From positions 1-27,167 of the forward strand of contig JAGVGS010000077.1 of assembly GCA_020057015.1 (NCBI GenBank): a stretch of 27,167 nucleotides of DNA. The letters run 5' to 3'. Below the pieces are notes generated by a model. It was not told where the DNA came from and did not search any database. It saw only the letters and a program-made list of their open reading frames with translations. Positions 15,811-22,414 of the stretch are shown here, piece after piece. Within the stretch, counting starts at the first letter, position 1; every line of letters begins with the position of its first letter. Origin of the DNA: Candidatus Omnitrophota bacterium. Lineage in GTDB: Bacteria; Omnitrophota; Gorgyraeia; Aquiviventales; Aquiviventaceae. The position numbers and the translations under genes are program-made.

Positions 15811-16979
15811 GCGCTCACATGGAACTGTCCATTGTCATGCCCTGCCTCAACGAGGCCCGGACGGTGGCTACCTGCGTCACTAAAGCGCGTCAATGGCTTG
15901 AGGCGCAGGGCGTGAGGGGTGAAATTTTGGTTGCGGACAACGGCAGCACCGATGGCTCGCAGGCGATTGCCGCTGCGCACGGGGCGCGTGTGGTTCCTGT
16001 CGATATCAAGGGGTATGGAGCGGCATTGATCGCCGGCATTGAAGCCGCACAGGGGCGCTTCATCATTATGGGCGATGCGGATGACAGCTATGATTTCACC
16101 CACCTGGAGCGATTCCTGGACAAGCTACGGGAAGGGTATGACCTCGTGATGGGCAATCGATTCCAGGGCGGCATTATGCCCGGCGCCATGCCCCCGCTTA
16201 ATCGCTATCTGGGCAACCCGGTGCTCAGCGGTTTTGGACGGCTCTTCTTTCATGCGCCCATCGGCGATTTTCATTGCGGGTTGCGCGGCTTCAGCAAGGC
16301 GGCGGCCCTGCGCATGGACCTGCGCTGCACCGGGATGGAGTTTGCTAGTGAACTCGTCGTCAAAGCGTTCCTTCTGGGCATGCGGGTCACCGAGGTGCCG
16401 ACCACGCTAGCCCCGGATGGGCGAGATCGCTCGCCGCACCTGCGGCCCTGGCGGGACGGGTGGCGGCATTTGCGGTTTCTGCTGATCTACAGTCCGCGGT
16501 GGCTCTTTTTCCAGCCCGGCGTGTGCCTCATGGTCAGTGGGGCCGGCGTGGGTCTCTGGCTGCTGCCGCAATCGCAGACCCTGCGCGGTGTCACCTACGA
16601 TGTGCATACGCTGTTGTACGCGGCGATGGCCGTCTTGATCGGCTTTCAAGCCATCAGCTTTGCCGCCTTCACGCGGTTGTTTGCCCTCAGCGAGGGCCTG
16701 GTGCCGGAAGATGCCCAGCTCAGCCGGCTCTCGCGCGTGGTGACGCTGGAAGTGGGGTTGGTCATCGGCGGGATCCTGATGCTGGCGGGCTTGGGCAGCT
16801 CGGTCTATGCGATGACCCAATGGAGCGCGCGGGGCTTCGGCCCGATGGACGTGGGCCGAACCATGCGTCTGGTGATTCCCTCAGCCACGGTGCTGGTCTT
16901 AGGCTGCCAAATCGTGCTCTCCAGCTTCTTCATGAGCGTGCTGTGGCTTCGCCGCAGGCGGTCCAGCATTCTGCCATGA
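15807..16979 (+). CDS. Membrane-anchored GT2 glycosyltransferase (polyprenyl-phosphate mannosyltransferase-like)
   Basis: This 390-residue protein has an N-terminal GT-A domain: LSIVMPCLNEARTV (7-20), VADNGSTDGS (42-51), the metal-binding DADDSYDF (90-97) and MGNRFQGG (114-121). About four C-terminal membrane segments follow, from about residue 230. This layout matches dolichol/polyprenyl-phosphate hexosyltransferases that load a sugar on a lipid carrier at the cytoplasmic face. The ATG overlaps the TGA of the GT-C-like gene, which suggests a donor-making/donor-using pair. An internal ATG at 15819 is an alternative start. The exact sugar is unknown. Confidence 0.88.
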   Translation: MSAHMELSIVMPCLNEARTVATCVTKARQWLEAQGVRGEILVADNGSTDGSQAIAAAHGARVVPVDIKGYGAALIAGIEAAQGRFIIMGDADDSYDFTHLERFLDKLREGYDLVMGNRFQGGIMPGAMPPLNRYLGNPVLSGFGRLFFHAPIGDFHCGLRGFSKAAALRMDLRCTGMEFASELVVKAFLLGMRVTEVPTTLAPDGRDRSPHLRPWRDGWRHLRFLLIYSPRWLFFQPGVCLMVSGAGVGLWLLPQSQTLRGVTYDVHTLLYAAMAVLIGFQAISFAAFTRLFALSEGLVPEDAQLSRLSRVVTLEVGLVIGGILMLAGLGSSVYAMTQWSARGFGPMDVGRTMRLVIPSATVLVLGCQIVLSSFFMSVLWLRRRRSSILP

Positions 16980-17539
16980 AGCCCCTTGACCGGCTCTTTC
17001 ATTGGTTGCGCGCACGCGAAGTACGCCCGTACATCCGGCAGGGCGCGCGCGTGCTGGATATTGGCTGCGGCGATGGCCTGTTCCTGGCGCAGCTCGGCAA
17101 CCGCATCCAGGACAGTATCGGTATTGATCCGGATATTTCGGCAGCGGTAGCTCGAGGAGCCTATCGCCTGATTGCTGGGCGAGTGCCAGGTGATGTACCC
17201 ACGTCTTGTGGTCCTTTCGACGTCATCACGATGCTGGCTCTGCTGGAGCATCTCCCGCCTCCCGAGCAGCGGGGCCTAGCGCAAGCATGCCTCTCCTTGC
17301 TGGTTCCTGGAGGGTATCTGGTCCTCACGGTGCCATCCCCAGCGGTTGATGGTATTCTGCATTGGCTGCAACGGATTCCAGGCCTCTGCCAAGGCATGCA
17401 TGTGGATGAGCACTACGGCTTCAAGGTAGAGCAAACGCCGGCGATTTTTTCAGCCTTCCGGCTGGTGAAAGCCAAGTCGTTTGAGCTGGGGCTCAATAAT
17501 TTGTTTGTGTTTCAGGCACCGGCGCGGAGTCGATCGTAA
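16976..17539 (+). CDS. Class I SAM-dependent methyltransferase
   Basis: This 187-residue protein carries motif I VLDIGCGDG (26-34), an acidic motif GIDPD (from about 48), FDVITMLALLEHL and LLVPGGYLVLTVPSP, all of the small-molecule methyltransferase type 11 family. It uses S-adenosylmethionine; the acceptor is unknown. The start at 16976 overlaps the upstream stop (ATGA), so it belongs to the glycosyltransferase group. A longer open frame upstream is only a shadow of the GT2 gene. It may methylate a sugar made by the neighbours. It is the last gene before the riboswitch-controlled pilin array. Confidence 0.87.
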   Translation: MKPLDRLFHWLRAREVRPYIRQGARVLDIGCGDGLFLAQLGNRIQDSIGIDPDISAAVARGAYRLIAGRVPGDVPTSCGPFDVITMLALLEHLPPPEQRGLAQACLSLLVPGGYLVLTVPSPAVDGILHWLQRIPGLCQGMHVDEHYGFKVEQTPAIFSAFRLVKAKSFELGLNNLFVFQAPARSRS

Positions 17540-17577
17540 GACCCTGTCAACACACGAGTTGATTATGCACAGCGGGC

Positions 17578-17607
17578 TTGACAAAACCCTGGAAGCTCGG
17601 CTAAACT
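17578..17607 (+). promoter_or_regulatory. Promoter of the riboswitch and prepilin array
   Basis: A perfect -35 box TTGACA (17578-17583) is followed after 18 bases by TAAACT (17602-17607, 4/6 matches). Transcription would start near 17613-17615, so the aptamer would lie at the extreme 5' end of the message. Confidence 0.6.
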
Positions 17608-17608
17608 T

Positions 17609-17682
17609 GTAGCATATAAGGGCAAACCCATCGAAAGGTGGGGACGCAAAGCTACGGACCCTTTGGGGAAGCCGGGCTGCCG
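17609..17682 (+). promoter_or_regulatory. Cyclic-di-GMP-I (GEMM-I) riboswitch aptamer
   Basis: The sequence carries the conserved core of the GEMM-I class in order: AGGGCAAACC (17619-17628), a stem capped by a GAAA tetraloop (CCATC-GAAA-GGTGG), GGGACGCAAAGC (17641-17652), a second stem starting ACGG and ending CCGG, and GCCGGGCTGCCG (17671-17682). A closing P1 may form between GTAGC (17609-17613) and GCTGC (17676-17680), though this would need transcription to start slightly upstream of my estimate. The third G of the AGGG segment is retained where cGAMP-preferring variants differ, as far as I can align by eye, so c-di-GMP is the likelier ligand. It precedes the nine prepilin genes. Confidence 0.9.
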
Positions 17683-17707
17683 AAAAAGCAGTTCGGCTTT
17701 AATTGTC
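17679..17707 (+). terminator. Terminator-like expression platform of the riboswitch
   Basis: GCCGAA (17679-17684) and TTCGGC (17692-17697) can form a hairpin followed by TTTAATTGT. The left arm overlaps the end of the aptamer closing strand, so the two structures compete. If real, ligand binding would favour read-through (an ON switch). The T-run is short, so this is tentative. Confidence 0.5.
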
Positions 17708-17724
17708 TAGTGAGGTTAATAGAT

Positions 17725-17904
17725 ATGCAAAGAGTTTACTCAGAGCGCGGCAACGCGTTTATTGAGTACTTCGTGTTCGCGCTGGTGGTCTTGCTGGCCA
17801 CGGTAGTTTTTTACCAGCGGCATCTCCAGCACGCAGGCACAGGCAGTCGCGGGGTCATGGAGCGGGCGTTTAATGAGATGGTCAACAAGGTGCTGGAACC
17901 CTGA
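17725..17904 (+). CDS. Flp-type prepilin 1 (short)
   Basis: A 59-residue protein with leader MQRVYSERG and predicted cleavage before NAFIEYFVF. Gly at -1, Glu at +5 and Tyr at +6 are the class III (Flp) prepilin signature. A hydrophobic helix of about 20 residues follows, then a short basic/polar tail. Length and arrangement are those of a major Flp pilin. GAGG (17712-17715) lies nine bases before the ATG. It is the first gene after the riboswitch. Note the residue after Gly is Asn, whereas the other eight in the array have Gln. Confidence 0.85.
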   Translation: MQRVYSERGNAFIEYFVFALVVLLATVVFYQRHLQHAGTGSRGVMERAFNEMVNKVLEP

Positions 17905-17905
17905 G

Positions 17906-18085
17906 ATGATCACGAAAAGCCGAGGGGCACAATCTGGACAGTCGATGTTGGAGTATGCGGTGATGGTGGCCGCCGTCGCTTCTGCATTGATCGTGATGAC
18001 GGATTACGTGCGCAACGCGTTTCGGGCGCACGCGAATGCCATTGAAGAGGAGCTCAATGGGGCCACCGAGGAAAACAAGCCGTAA
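17906..18085 (+). CDS. Flp-type prepilin 2 (short)
   Basis: A 59-residue protein, leader ending AQSG, predicted cleavage before QSMLEYAVM, with Gly -1, Glu +5, Tyr +6 and a hydrophobic helix. The tail is acidic (AIEEELNGATEENKP). The ATG lies one base after the previous stop. The size is that of a major Flp pilin, making it a candidate for the main subunit alongside prepilins 1 and 3. Confidence 0.87.
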   Translation: MITKSRGAQSGQSMLEYAVMVAAVASALIVMTDYVRNAFRAHANAIEEELNGATEENKP

Positions 18086-18116
18086 GGGTGAACACGAAGA
18101 GAGGAGGTGCGGGAGG

Positions 18117-18311
18117 ATGCTACGTCTCATGCGCCGGTTCGATCGACGCGGACAATCCATTGTGGAGTATCTCATCATCGCCACCGTGATTGTCGCGGCG
18201 ATTATCGCCATTAGAAGCAAGGTGTCGACCAACATGAATAGCTTATTCAATAACGCGGCGAACAAGACGAACGAAGCCGCCACGTCACTGGGATCGCTCA
18301 ATCTTGAGTAA
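18117..18311 (+). CDS. Flp-type prepilin 3 (short)
   Basis: A 64-residue protein, leader ending FDRRG, predicted cleavage before QSIVEYLII. The hydrophobic helix is followed by a polar, Asn-rich tail (NMNSLFNNAANKTNEAA). A strong ribosome site GAGGAGG (18101-18107) is nine bases from the ATG at 18117, which is the strongest site in the array and points to high expression; it may be the main pilin. An ATG at 18129 is an alternative start. Confidence 0.88.
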   Translation: MLRLMRRFDRRGQSIVEYLIIATVIVAAIIAIRSKVSTNMNSLFNNAANKTNEAATSLGSLNLE

Positions 18312-18343
18312 TCGCGTTGTAACGACCGAAAGGGGTGAATCGG

Positions 18344-18649
18344 ATGGCCAAGAAGCAGCGGCAGCAGTGCGTAGGACAAACACTCGGCGAGTACGCGATC
18401 CTGTTTGCGATCGTGCTGGGAGCGGCCATCGCCATGCAGCAGGTGGTAAAGACCAAGCTGCAGGGGGCGGTCAACAAATACACAAATGAGTACGCGGTCG
18501 CCGCGGGCAACGGAACGGCGGTCGCCTCCTTCGAGCCGAACCGGACGGTCAATAGCGTCTCCGGTGTCAGCAGCAACTTCTCGAATGTACGCGTAGGTAT
18601 CGTGGATATTAAATCGAACAGCCAAACCAATATTACCAAGGGGCTCTAA
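18344..18649 (+). CDS. Flp-type prepilin 4
   Basis: A 101-residue protein, leader ending QCVG, predicted cleavage before QTLGEYAIL (Glu +5, Tyr +6). The helix is followed by a Ser/Asn/Thr-rich exposed domain (about 45-101). AAAGGGG lies just upstream of the ATG at 18344. It is longer than a major Flp pilin and may be an alternative subunit or a minor pilin. Confidence 0.85.
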   Translation: MAKKQRQQCVGQTLGEYAILFAIVLGAAIAMQQVVKTKLQGAVNKYTNEYAVAAGNGTAVASFEPNRTVNSVSGVSSNFSNVRVGIVDIKSNSQTNITKGL

Positions 18650-18690
18650 TACGGACATGTCGAGTATTTCGCATGGGAGGTGACCAACTA

Positions 18691-18957
18691 ATGGCACGAT
18701 GCGCTCGTAAGGCAAGACGAGGGCAGGTGACGGTGGAGACGGCGATCCTGTTCGGGTTCGTGATTGCCGCGCTCGTGGCGATGGCGATCTATCTGCAGCG
18801 GGCAGTGCAGGGGGGGACGAAGTCCAACTCCGATTCGTTCGGGACGCAGTTCTCGGCCAAAAACGCCTGGAGCGTGACGACCAACTCCACCACGAACGAG
18901 AACCAGCTACGCATTGACTCGAATCAGAACACGAACTACCACCAAGGTCTCAACTAG
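18691..18957 (+). CDS. Flp/TadE-like prepilin 5
   Basis: An 88-residue protein, basic leader MARCARKARRG, predicted cleavage before QVTVETAIL. Glu +5 is kept and Thr replaces Tyr at +6. The exposed tail is very rich in Asn, Ser and Thr (NSTTNENQLRIDSNQNTNY), possibly a glycosylated or extended surface. GGGAGGTGA (18675-18683) precedes the ATG. It is the last of the short-pilin group, followed by a hairpin. Confidence 0.84.
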   Translation: MARCARKARRGQVTVETAILFGFVIAALVAMAIYLQRAVQGGTKSNSDSFGTQFSAKNAWSVTTNSTTNENQLRIDSNQNTNYHQGLN

Positions 18958-18960
18958 CGA

Positions 18961-19001
18961 CTCACAGGCGGGAGGGCGAAGCCCCCCACCAGAGGTGTGA
19001 G
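18961..19001 (+). terminator. Intercistronic hairpin between prepilins 5 and 6
   Basis: CTCACA (18961-18966) pairs with TGTGAG (18996-19001), with GGGC (18974-18977) and GCCC (18981-18984) nested inside. There is no T-run, so it is more likely a partial terminator or mRNA stabiliser separating the abundant short pilins from the longer ones. Confidence 0.4.
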
Positions 19002-19028
19002 CCGCCGAACCAGGATGGTGAGGCAGCC

Positions 19029-19349
19029 ATGTCCAGCGGACGCGGCCAGCATGCGACCGAGTTTGTCATTGTGATCGGCACGGTGGCGCTTGCGGCCCTG
19101 GGGATGCAGTTTCTTGCCCAGCGGGCGATGCGCCAAGGGGTCGGCGCGGTGACCGACCAGGTGCTGGGACCGGATACGCCGGAGCGCGTTGCCGATCGGG
19201 CGAATGAGGTGTCGCAGTTCAACGCGAGAAGCAGCGTGTTCGTGCGGGAGAACGGCATGAGCACGCTCGACATCTTGCGGCGCACCACGACCAACCAACG
19301 CATGCAGGGCAACGCGATCAACGAGGACAACATACGGGTATCGCCATGA
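19029..19349 (+). CDS. Flp/TadE-like prepilin 6
   Basis: A 106-residue protein with the minimal leader MSSGRG, predicted cleavage before QHATEFVIV (Glu +5, Phe +6). After the helix it is mostly charged and polar, without Cys. Its end overlaps the next start by four bases (ATGA). Size and motif fit a TadE/TadF-like pseudopilin or minor pilin. Confidence 0.82.
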   Translation: MSSGRGQHATEFVIVIGTVALAALGMQFLAQRAMRQGVGAVTDQVLGPDTPERVADRANEVSQFNARSSVFVRENGMSTLDILRRTTTNQRMQGNAINEDNIRVSP

Positions 19350-19717
19350 GCCGGGCGGGCCAAGCGACCATTGAAACCTGCGTGCTGATCGGCATGTCGG
19401 TAGCGGCGCTGGTCACCATGAACATCTACCTCCAGCGTGGATACCAGGGCTATATGCGCGCCAATGCCGCGGCCCACGGGCCGCAATTCGATCCTCGGGA
19501 GTCTACCTACACGATCGACCAGACGCACCATATCGGCCAACACCAGGACATCGACATCGTCAGCGGCTACGAAATCGTCGGGCAGGGCATTGGACAGGAT
19601 GACCTGAGCGGACGGGGGGGCGTGCCGCCGCAGCGCAGCCTGGGCATTCGGGTGCGGATGGATTCAGATTGGGACATCGAGCGCAACGCGCAATGGGATG
19701 TGCGGAACCGGCCATGA
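19346..19717 (+). CDS. Flp/TadE-like prepilin 7
   Basis: A 123-residue protein with leader MSRAG, predicted cleavage before QATIETCVL (Glu +5, Thr +6). The helix and the following LQRG segment resemble prepilin 5 (NIYLQRGYQG versus AIYLQRAVQG), so these two probably arose by duplication and then diverged at their tails. The tail is rich in Asp, His and Gln. Confidence 0.83.
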   Translation: MSRAGQATIETCVLIGMSVAALVTMNIYLQRGYQGYMRANAAAHGPQFDPRESTYTIDQTHHIGQHQDIDIVSGYEIVGQGIGQDDLSGRGGVPPQRSLGIRVRMDSDWDIERNAQWDVRNRP

Positions 19718-19721
19718 GGCG

Positions 19722-20408
19722 ATGAGCTGCCGCGGACAGGCGCTGCTGGAGTTCGCGATCATGGGATCGCTGGCTTTGATGGCGTTGGGCTTTTTTATCC
19801 AAATCGGGCTGCGCGCCAATTTCCAGCAGGAGATCGAGCAGCAAAACTTCCGGCGGACGATGCGCATTGCCAAGTCGCATGACAAGAACGAACCCCAATC
19901 GGTGACCCTGCAGCAGTATCGGGACCGGCGCGTGCCCAACCCGACCGATGGCCTGGGAGTGATGCCGCGCACCAGCACCAACGCGAGCAACACGGTGGTC
20001 TGGGGGGAATTCCTGACCTTCCTGGCGGTCGATCGGAACAGCCAGCCGCAGATCGTCGTGCAGTTGAATGACGAAGAGCGACGCTACCGCGCGGAGGACA
20101 TGCTGAAGGAGAACAAGGGGGGCGGCGGTCCTTGCACGGCTGATTTTTATGCGTGCTCCAGCGGCTGCGATGAGACCGATACCGGTTGCTACAAGGATTG
20201 CCGCAAGCGGGAGGAGGACCTGTGCGACCCGCTGCCGCTGGTTAAGCACATCGACCGCGTGCTCGACGCCAACGGGACCTTCACCGAGCGCTACAACTCG
20301 ACGAGGCTCGTCACCGACACCACAGAGACCGCCACGATGCGGTTGAACACGAAAGACAACGATAGTATCCCTTCATCTCTTTCGAAGAATGTGACCCATG
20401 ATTATTAG
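19722..20408 (+). CDS. Long TadE/minor-pilin-like prepilin 8 with Cys-rich segment
   Basis: A 228-residue protein with leader MSCRG, predicted cleavage before QALLEFAIM (Glu +5, Phe +6). Only the first third is helix-like pilin. The exposed part contains a cluster of six cysteines between about 130 and 170 (including YACSSGCDE and GCYKDCRK), which could form disulphide bonds. It is a candidate minor or tip pilin. An ATG at 19698 is in frame but has no better ribosome site, so the start is uncertain. The end overlaps the next gene by 11 bases. Confidence 0.82.
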   Translation: MSCRGQALLEFAIMGSLALMALGFFIQIGLRANFQQEIEQQNFRRTMRIAKSHDKNEPQSVTLQQYRDRRVPNPTDGLGVMPRTSTNASNTVVWGEFLTFLAVDRNSQPQIVVQLNDEERRYRAEDMLKENKGGGGPCTADFYACSSGCDETDTGCYKDCRKREEDLCDPLPLVKHIDRVLDANGTFTERYNSTRLVTDTTETATMRLNTKDNDSIPSSLSKNVTHDY

Positions 20409-21189
20409 CCGCACCTCCCGCGGCCAGGTGGCCATGGAGTACGTGCTCTCGCTGCTGGGGGTCGTGGTGTTCTTCGGCGTGATCCTCAGGGTGTGGATGT
20501 GGACCAATAGCACGCTGATGAGGCGGCAGCATTCGTTTCAGACCACGCGCGTGGAGGCCGGCACGTCGGGTGGAGATTCGGGGAAGGCGGTGCCCTACGT
20601 GGAGGAGCCGATAAGGCTGTTTGGCCTGCCGGGCACTGTGGGTGGGGGCAGCGGGATGCCGCCCGGCGGCGGAGGGGGCGGCCCGGCGGACTGCCCCATG
20701 AGAGGGCTCTATAACGTCTATATCGGTTTGGCAGAGGCTGAAGAACAGCGAGCCGCGAATTTGCTGGCAGGGGCCGATGCGGGCGCGGATCATTGCGTTC
20801 CGACCAGCCCTGAGACCGTCGACTGCACGCCCGGCTCTCAGAGTCAGGCTGGCGCTGACCTGGAAGCCGCCGCGACTGTCTTACAAGCGAAGGATGCAGA
20901 GATCGCCCAGGCTCAAGCCGATATTGCGAATTACGATCAACTGCTCCTGAATCCGCTGCTGACTCCGGCCCAGCGCGCAGACTATCAGAGTTTGAGGGCT
21001 CAACGACAAAATGATCTCACGAGATACCAGGCAGAAAGGCTCCCGTTGCAGGCTGAGGTGGATCGGCTCAACGCCTTGGTAGGCCCACTGCTTCAGAACA
21101 ATACAAACCTCTTGAACATGATCACTATGGCCCTGAACACTGCTAGACAATATCGCGACCTGGCAGCAGCGCTCTGCCCAGACGACTGA
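20398..21189 (+). CDS. Long prepilin-like protein 9 with coiled-coil tail
   Basis: A 263-residue protein with leader MIISRTSRG, predicted cleavage before QVAMEYVLS (Glu +5, Tyr +6) and a hydrophobic helix to about residue 35. A Gly-rich linker (about 80-97) leads to a predicted helical region (about 150-263) rich in Ala, Gln and Glu, with heptad-like spacing (AAATVLQAKDAEIAQAQAD, QAEVDRLNALVGPLLQ), so a coiled coil is likely. It is the longest member of the array and precedes TadG. It could be a minor pilin presenting a stalk-like domain. Confidence 0.82.
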   Translation: MIISRTSRGQVAMEYVLSLLGVVVFFGVILRVWMWTNSTLMRRQHSFQTTRVEAGTSGGDSGKAVPYVEEPIRLFGLPGTVGGGSGMPPGGGGGGPADCPMRGLYNVYIGLAEAEEQRAANLLAGADAGADHCVPTSPETVDCTPGSQSQAGADLEAAATVLQAKDAEIAQAQADIANYDQLLLNPLLTPAQRADYQSLRAQRQNDLTRYQAERLPLQAEVDRLNALVGPLLQNNTNLLNMITMALNTARQYRDLAAALCPDD

Positions 21190-21199
21190 GGGTGCCGTG

Positions 21200-22414
21200 A
21201 TGCTCTGGTCCCTGAGATGCGCACAACACCTGCAACAGCTGCAGCGCTCGGTGCGCGGGCACGGCTGGCGCGCGGCGTGGGCCACAGCCAACCATCGCGG
21301 CCAGATGGCCGTCCTCTTTATCGTGCTGATCGCGCTGATCATTCTGATGGGTGCTATGACGATGAACCTCGGAGAAGTCGCGCGCCTCAAGACGTCAACG
21401 GCCAACGCGGCCGATGCGGGCGCTCTGGCCGGCGCCTCGTGGGTGGCCAGCGGCACGAACGAAGCCGCGTACATTGCGCGAGGCCTGTGGATCAACGTGT
21501 ACCTGGTGCAGCTGATTCTCCTGAGCGGCCCTTTTTGGTGTATCTGGCTGTGCGTGTATCCCGTCTTTATCGTGCTGTTGCTGTGGGCGGTGGCAGAGAT
21601 CTTCACGGCCATCGCCGAAGATGTCATGGAGATGGCCTTTGAGAATGCCAAGGGCGCTACGTTGTTTAGCACGATCCAAAACCTCGCGATTGATGACAAC
21701 AGCGATGTCGTGCGAGATCAGTTGAAGCTGTTGGCGAAGAGCTATGAGGACACGGAACACGTGCCCACGTCGCTCACGCTGGGGCCCTGGATGCGCCGGG
21801 GCGCCGATGGGGTCGATCGGCCCAGCCGGATTGAGGTGAACTTCAGCTTCAGCAAGATGAGCGCGCCGTCGATGGAGATGCGAAATTTCTCGCCCTTTTG
21901 GATATGCCTGTCGCCCCCCATCACCATTGGATGGTTCAACTGCAGTTATCCCCTGTATGCCTACATTAGCGTCAACGGCATGGGCGATGATGCCGAAGCG
22001 CCTGACAACGCGACCATGAAGACCAGCGATGGCGGCGGTGGCGGCGGCGGCAGTTTCTTAGACAAGCTCGGGCTCGGTTGGATGAGCGGCTATATCCCGA
22101 ACTGGACCTCGCTGCTGAGTGTCATTGCGAACTTTCCTTATCCCGAGCACGGCACCTGCCAGACCTGTTTCCCGTTCATCATTATATTGCCCGTCCCGGT
22201 GATCCCCCAAACGATTGACGACGGCGAAGGGGATATCACGGTGTCGGTGCGGCAATTCCGCAGCGGCGGCAGCCAAATGCGGTTTTGGCAAATGCTGTAC
22301 CCGGCCGCCGGCATCCTCTCGCAAGCGACAGCGCACTACAACCCGGCCAACGTGGGTGGTGGCTGGGGCAAGCCCACGGGCCGGGCCAACCTCAAGACCG
22401 CAGGGCTGCTATGA
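21200..22414 (+). CDS. tadG: TadG-like pilus protein
   Basis: This 404-residue protein has the TadE/TadG N-terminal pattern: leader to HRG34, then QMAVLFIVLIALIILM, followed by LKTSTANAADAGALAGASW, the NAADAAAL-type motif of TadG. Unlike the prepilins it lacks Glu at +5. An extra long hydrophobic stretch (about 97-135) is unusual and may be a second membrane hairpin. The C-terminal part contains a Gly-rich linker (GGGGGGGS) and Cys-containing loops. TadG proteins are membrane-anchored components needed for Flp pili. The ATG at 21200 is preferred over the GTG at 21197 by spacing from GAGGG. It overlaps the next gene by four bases. Confidence 0.85.
   Translation: MLWSLRCAQHLQQLQRSVRGHGWRAAWATANHRGQMAVLFIVLIALIILMGAMTMNLGEVARLKTSTANAADAGALAGASWVASGTNEAAYIARGLWINVYLVQLILLSGPFWCIWLCVYPVFIVLLLWAVAEIFTAIAEDVMEMAFENAKGATLFSTIQNLAIDDNSDVVRDQLKLLAKSYEDTEHVPTSLTLGPWMRRGADGVDRPSRIEVNFSFSKMSAPSMEMRNFSPFWICLSPPITIGWFNCSYPLYAYISVNGMGDDAEAPDNATMKTSDGGGGGGGSFLDKLGLGWMSGYIPNWTSLLSVIANFPYPEHGTCQTCFPFIIILPVPVIPQTIDDGEGDITVSVRQFRSGGSQMRFWQMLYPAAGILSQATAHYNPANVGGGWGKPTGRANLKTAGLL

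Noticed and set aside
17547..17562. Inverted repeat TCAAC-N6-GTTGA upstream of the riboswitch promoter
   Set aside because: Only five pairs and not centred on the promoter; likely chance.
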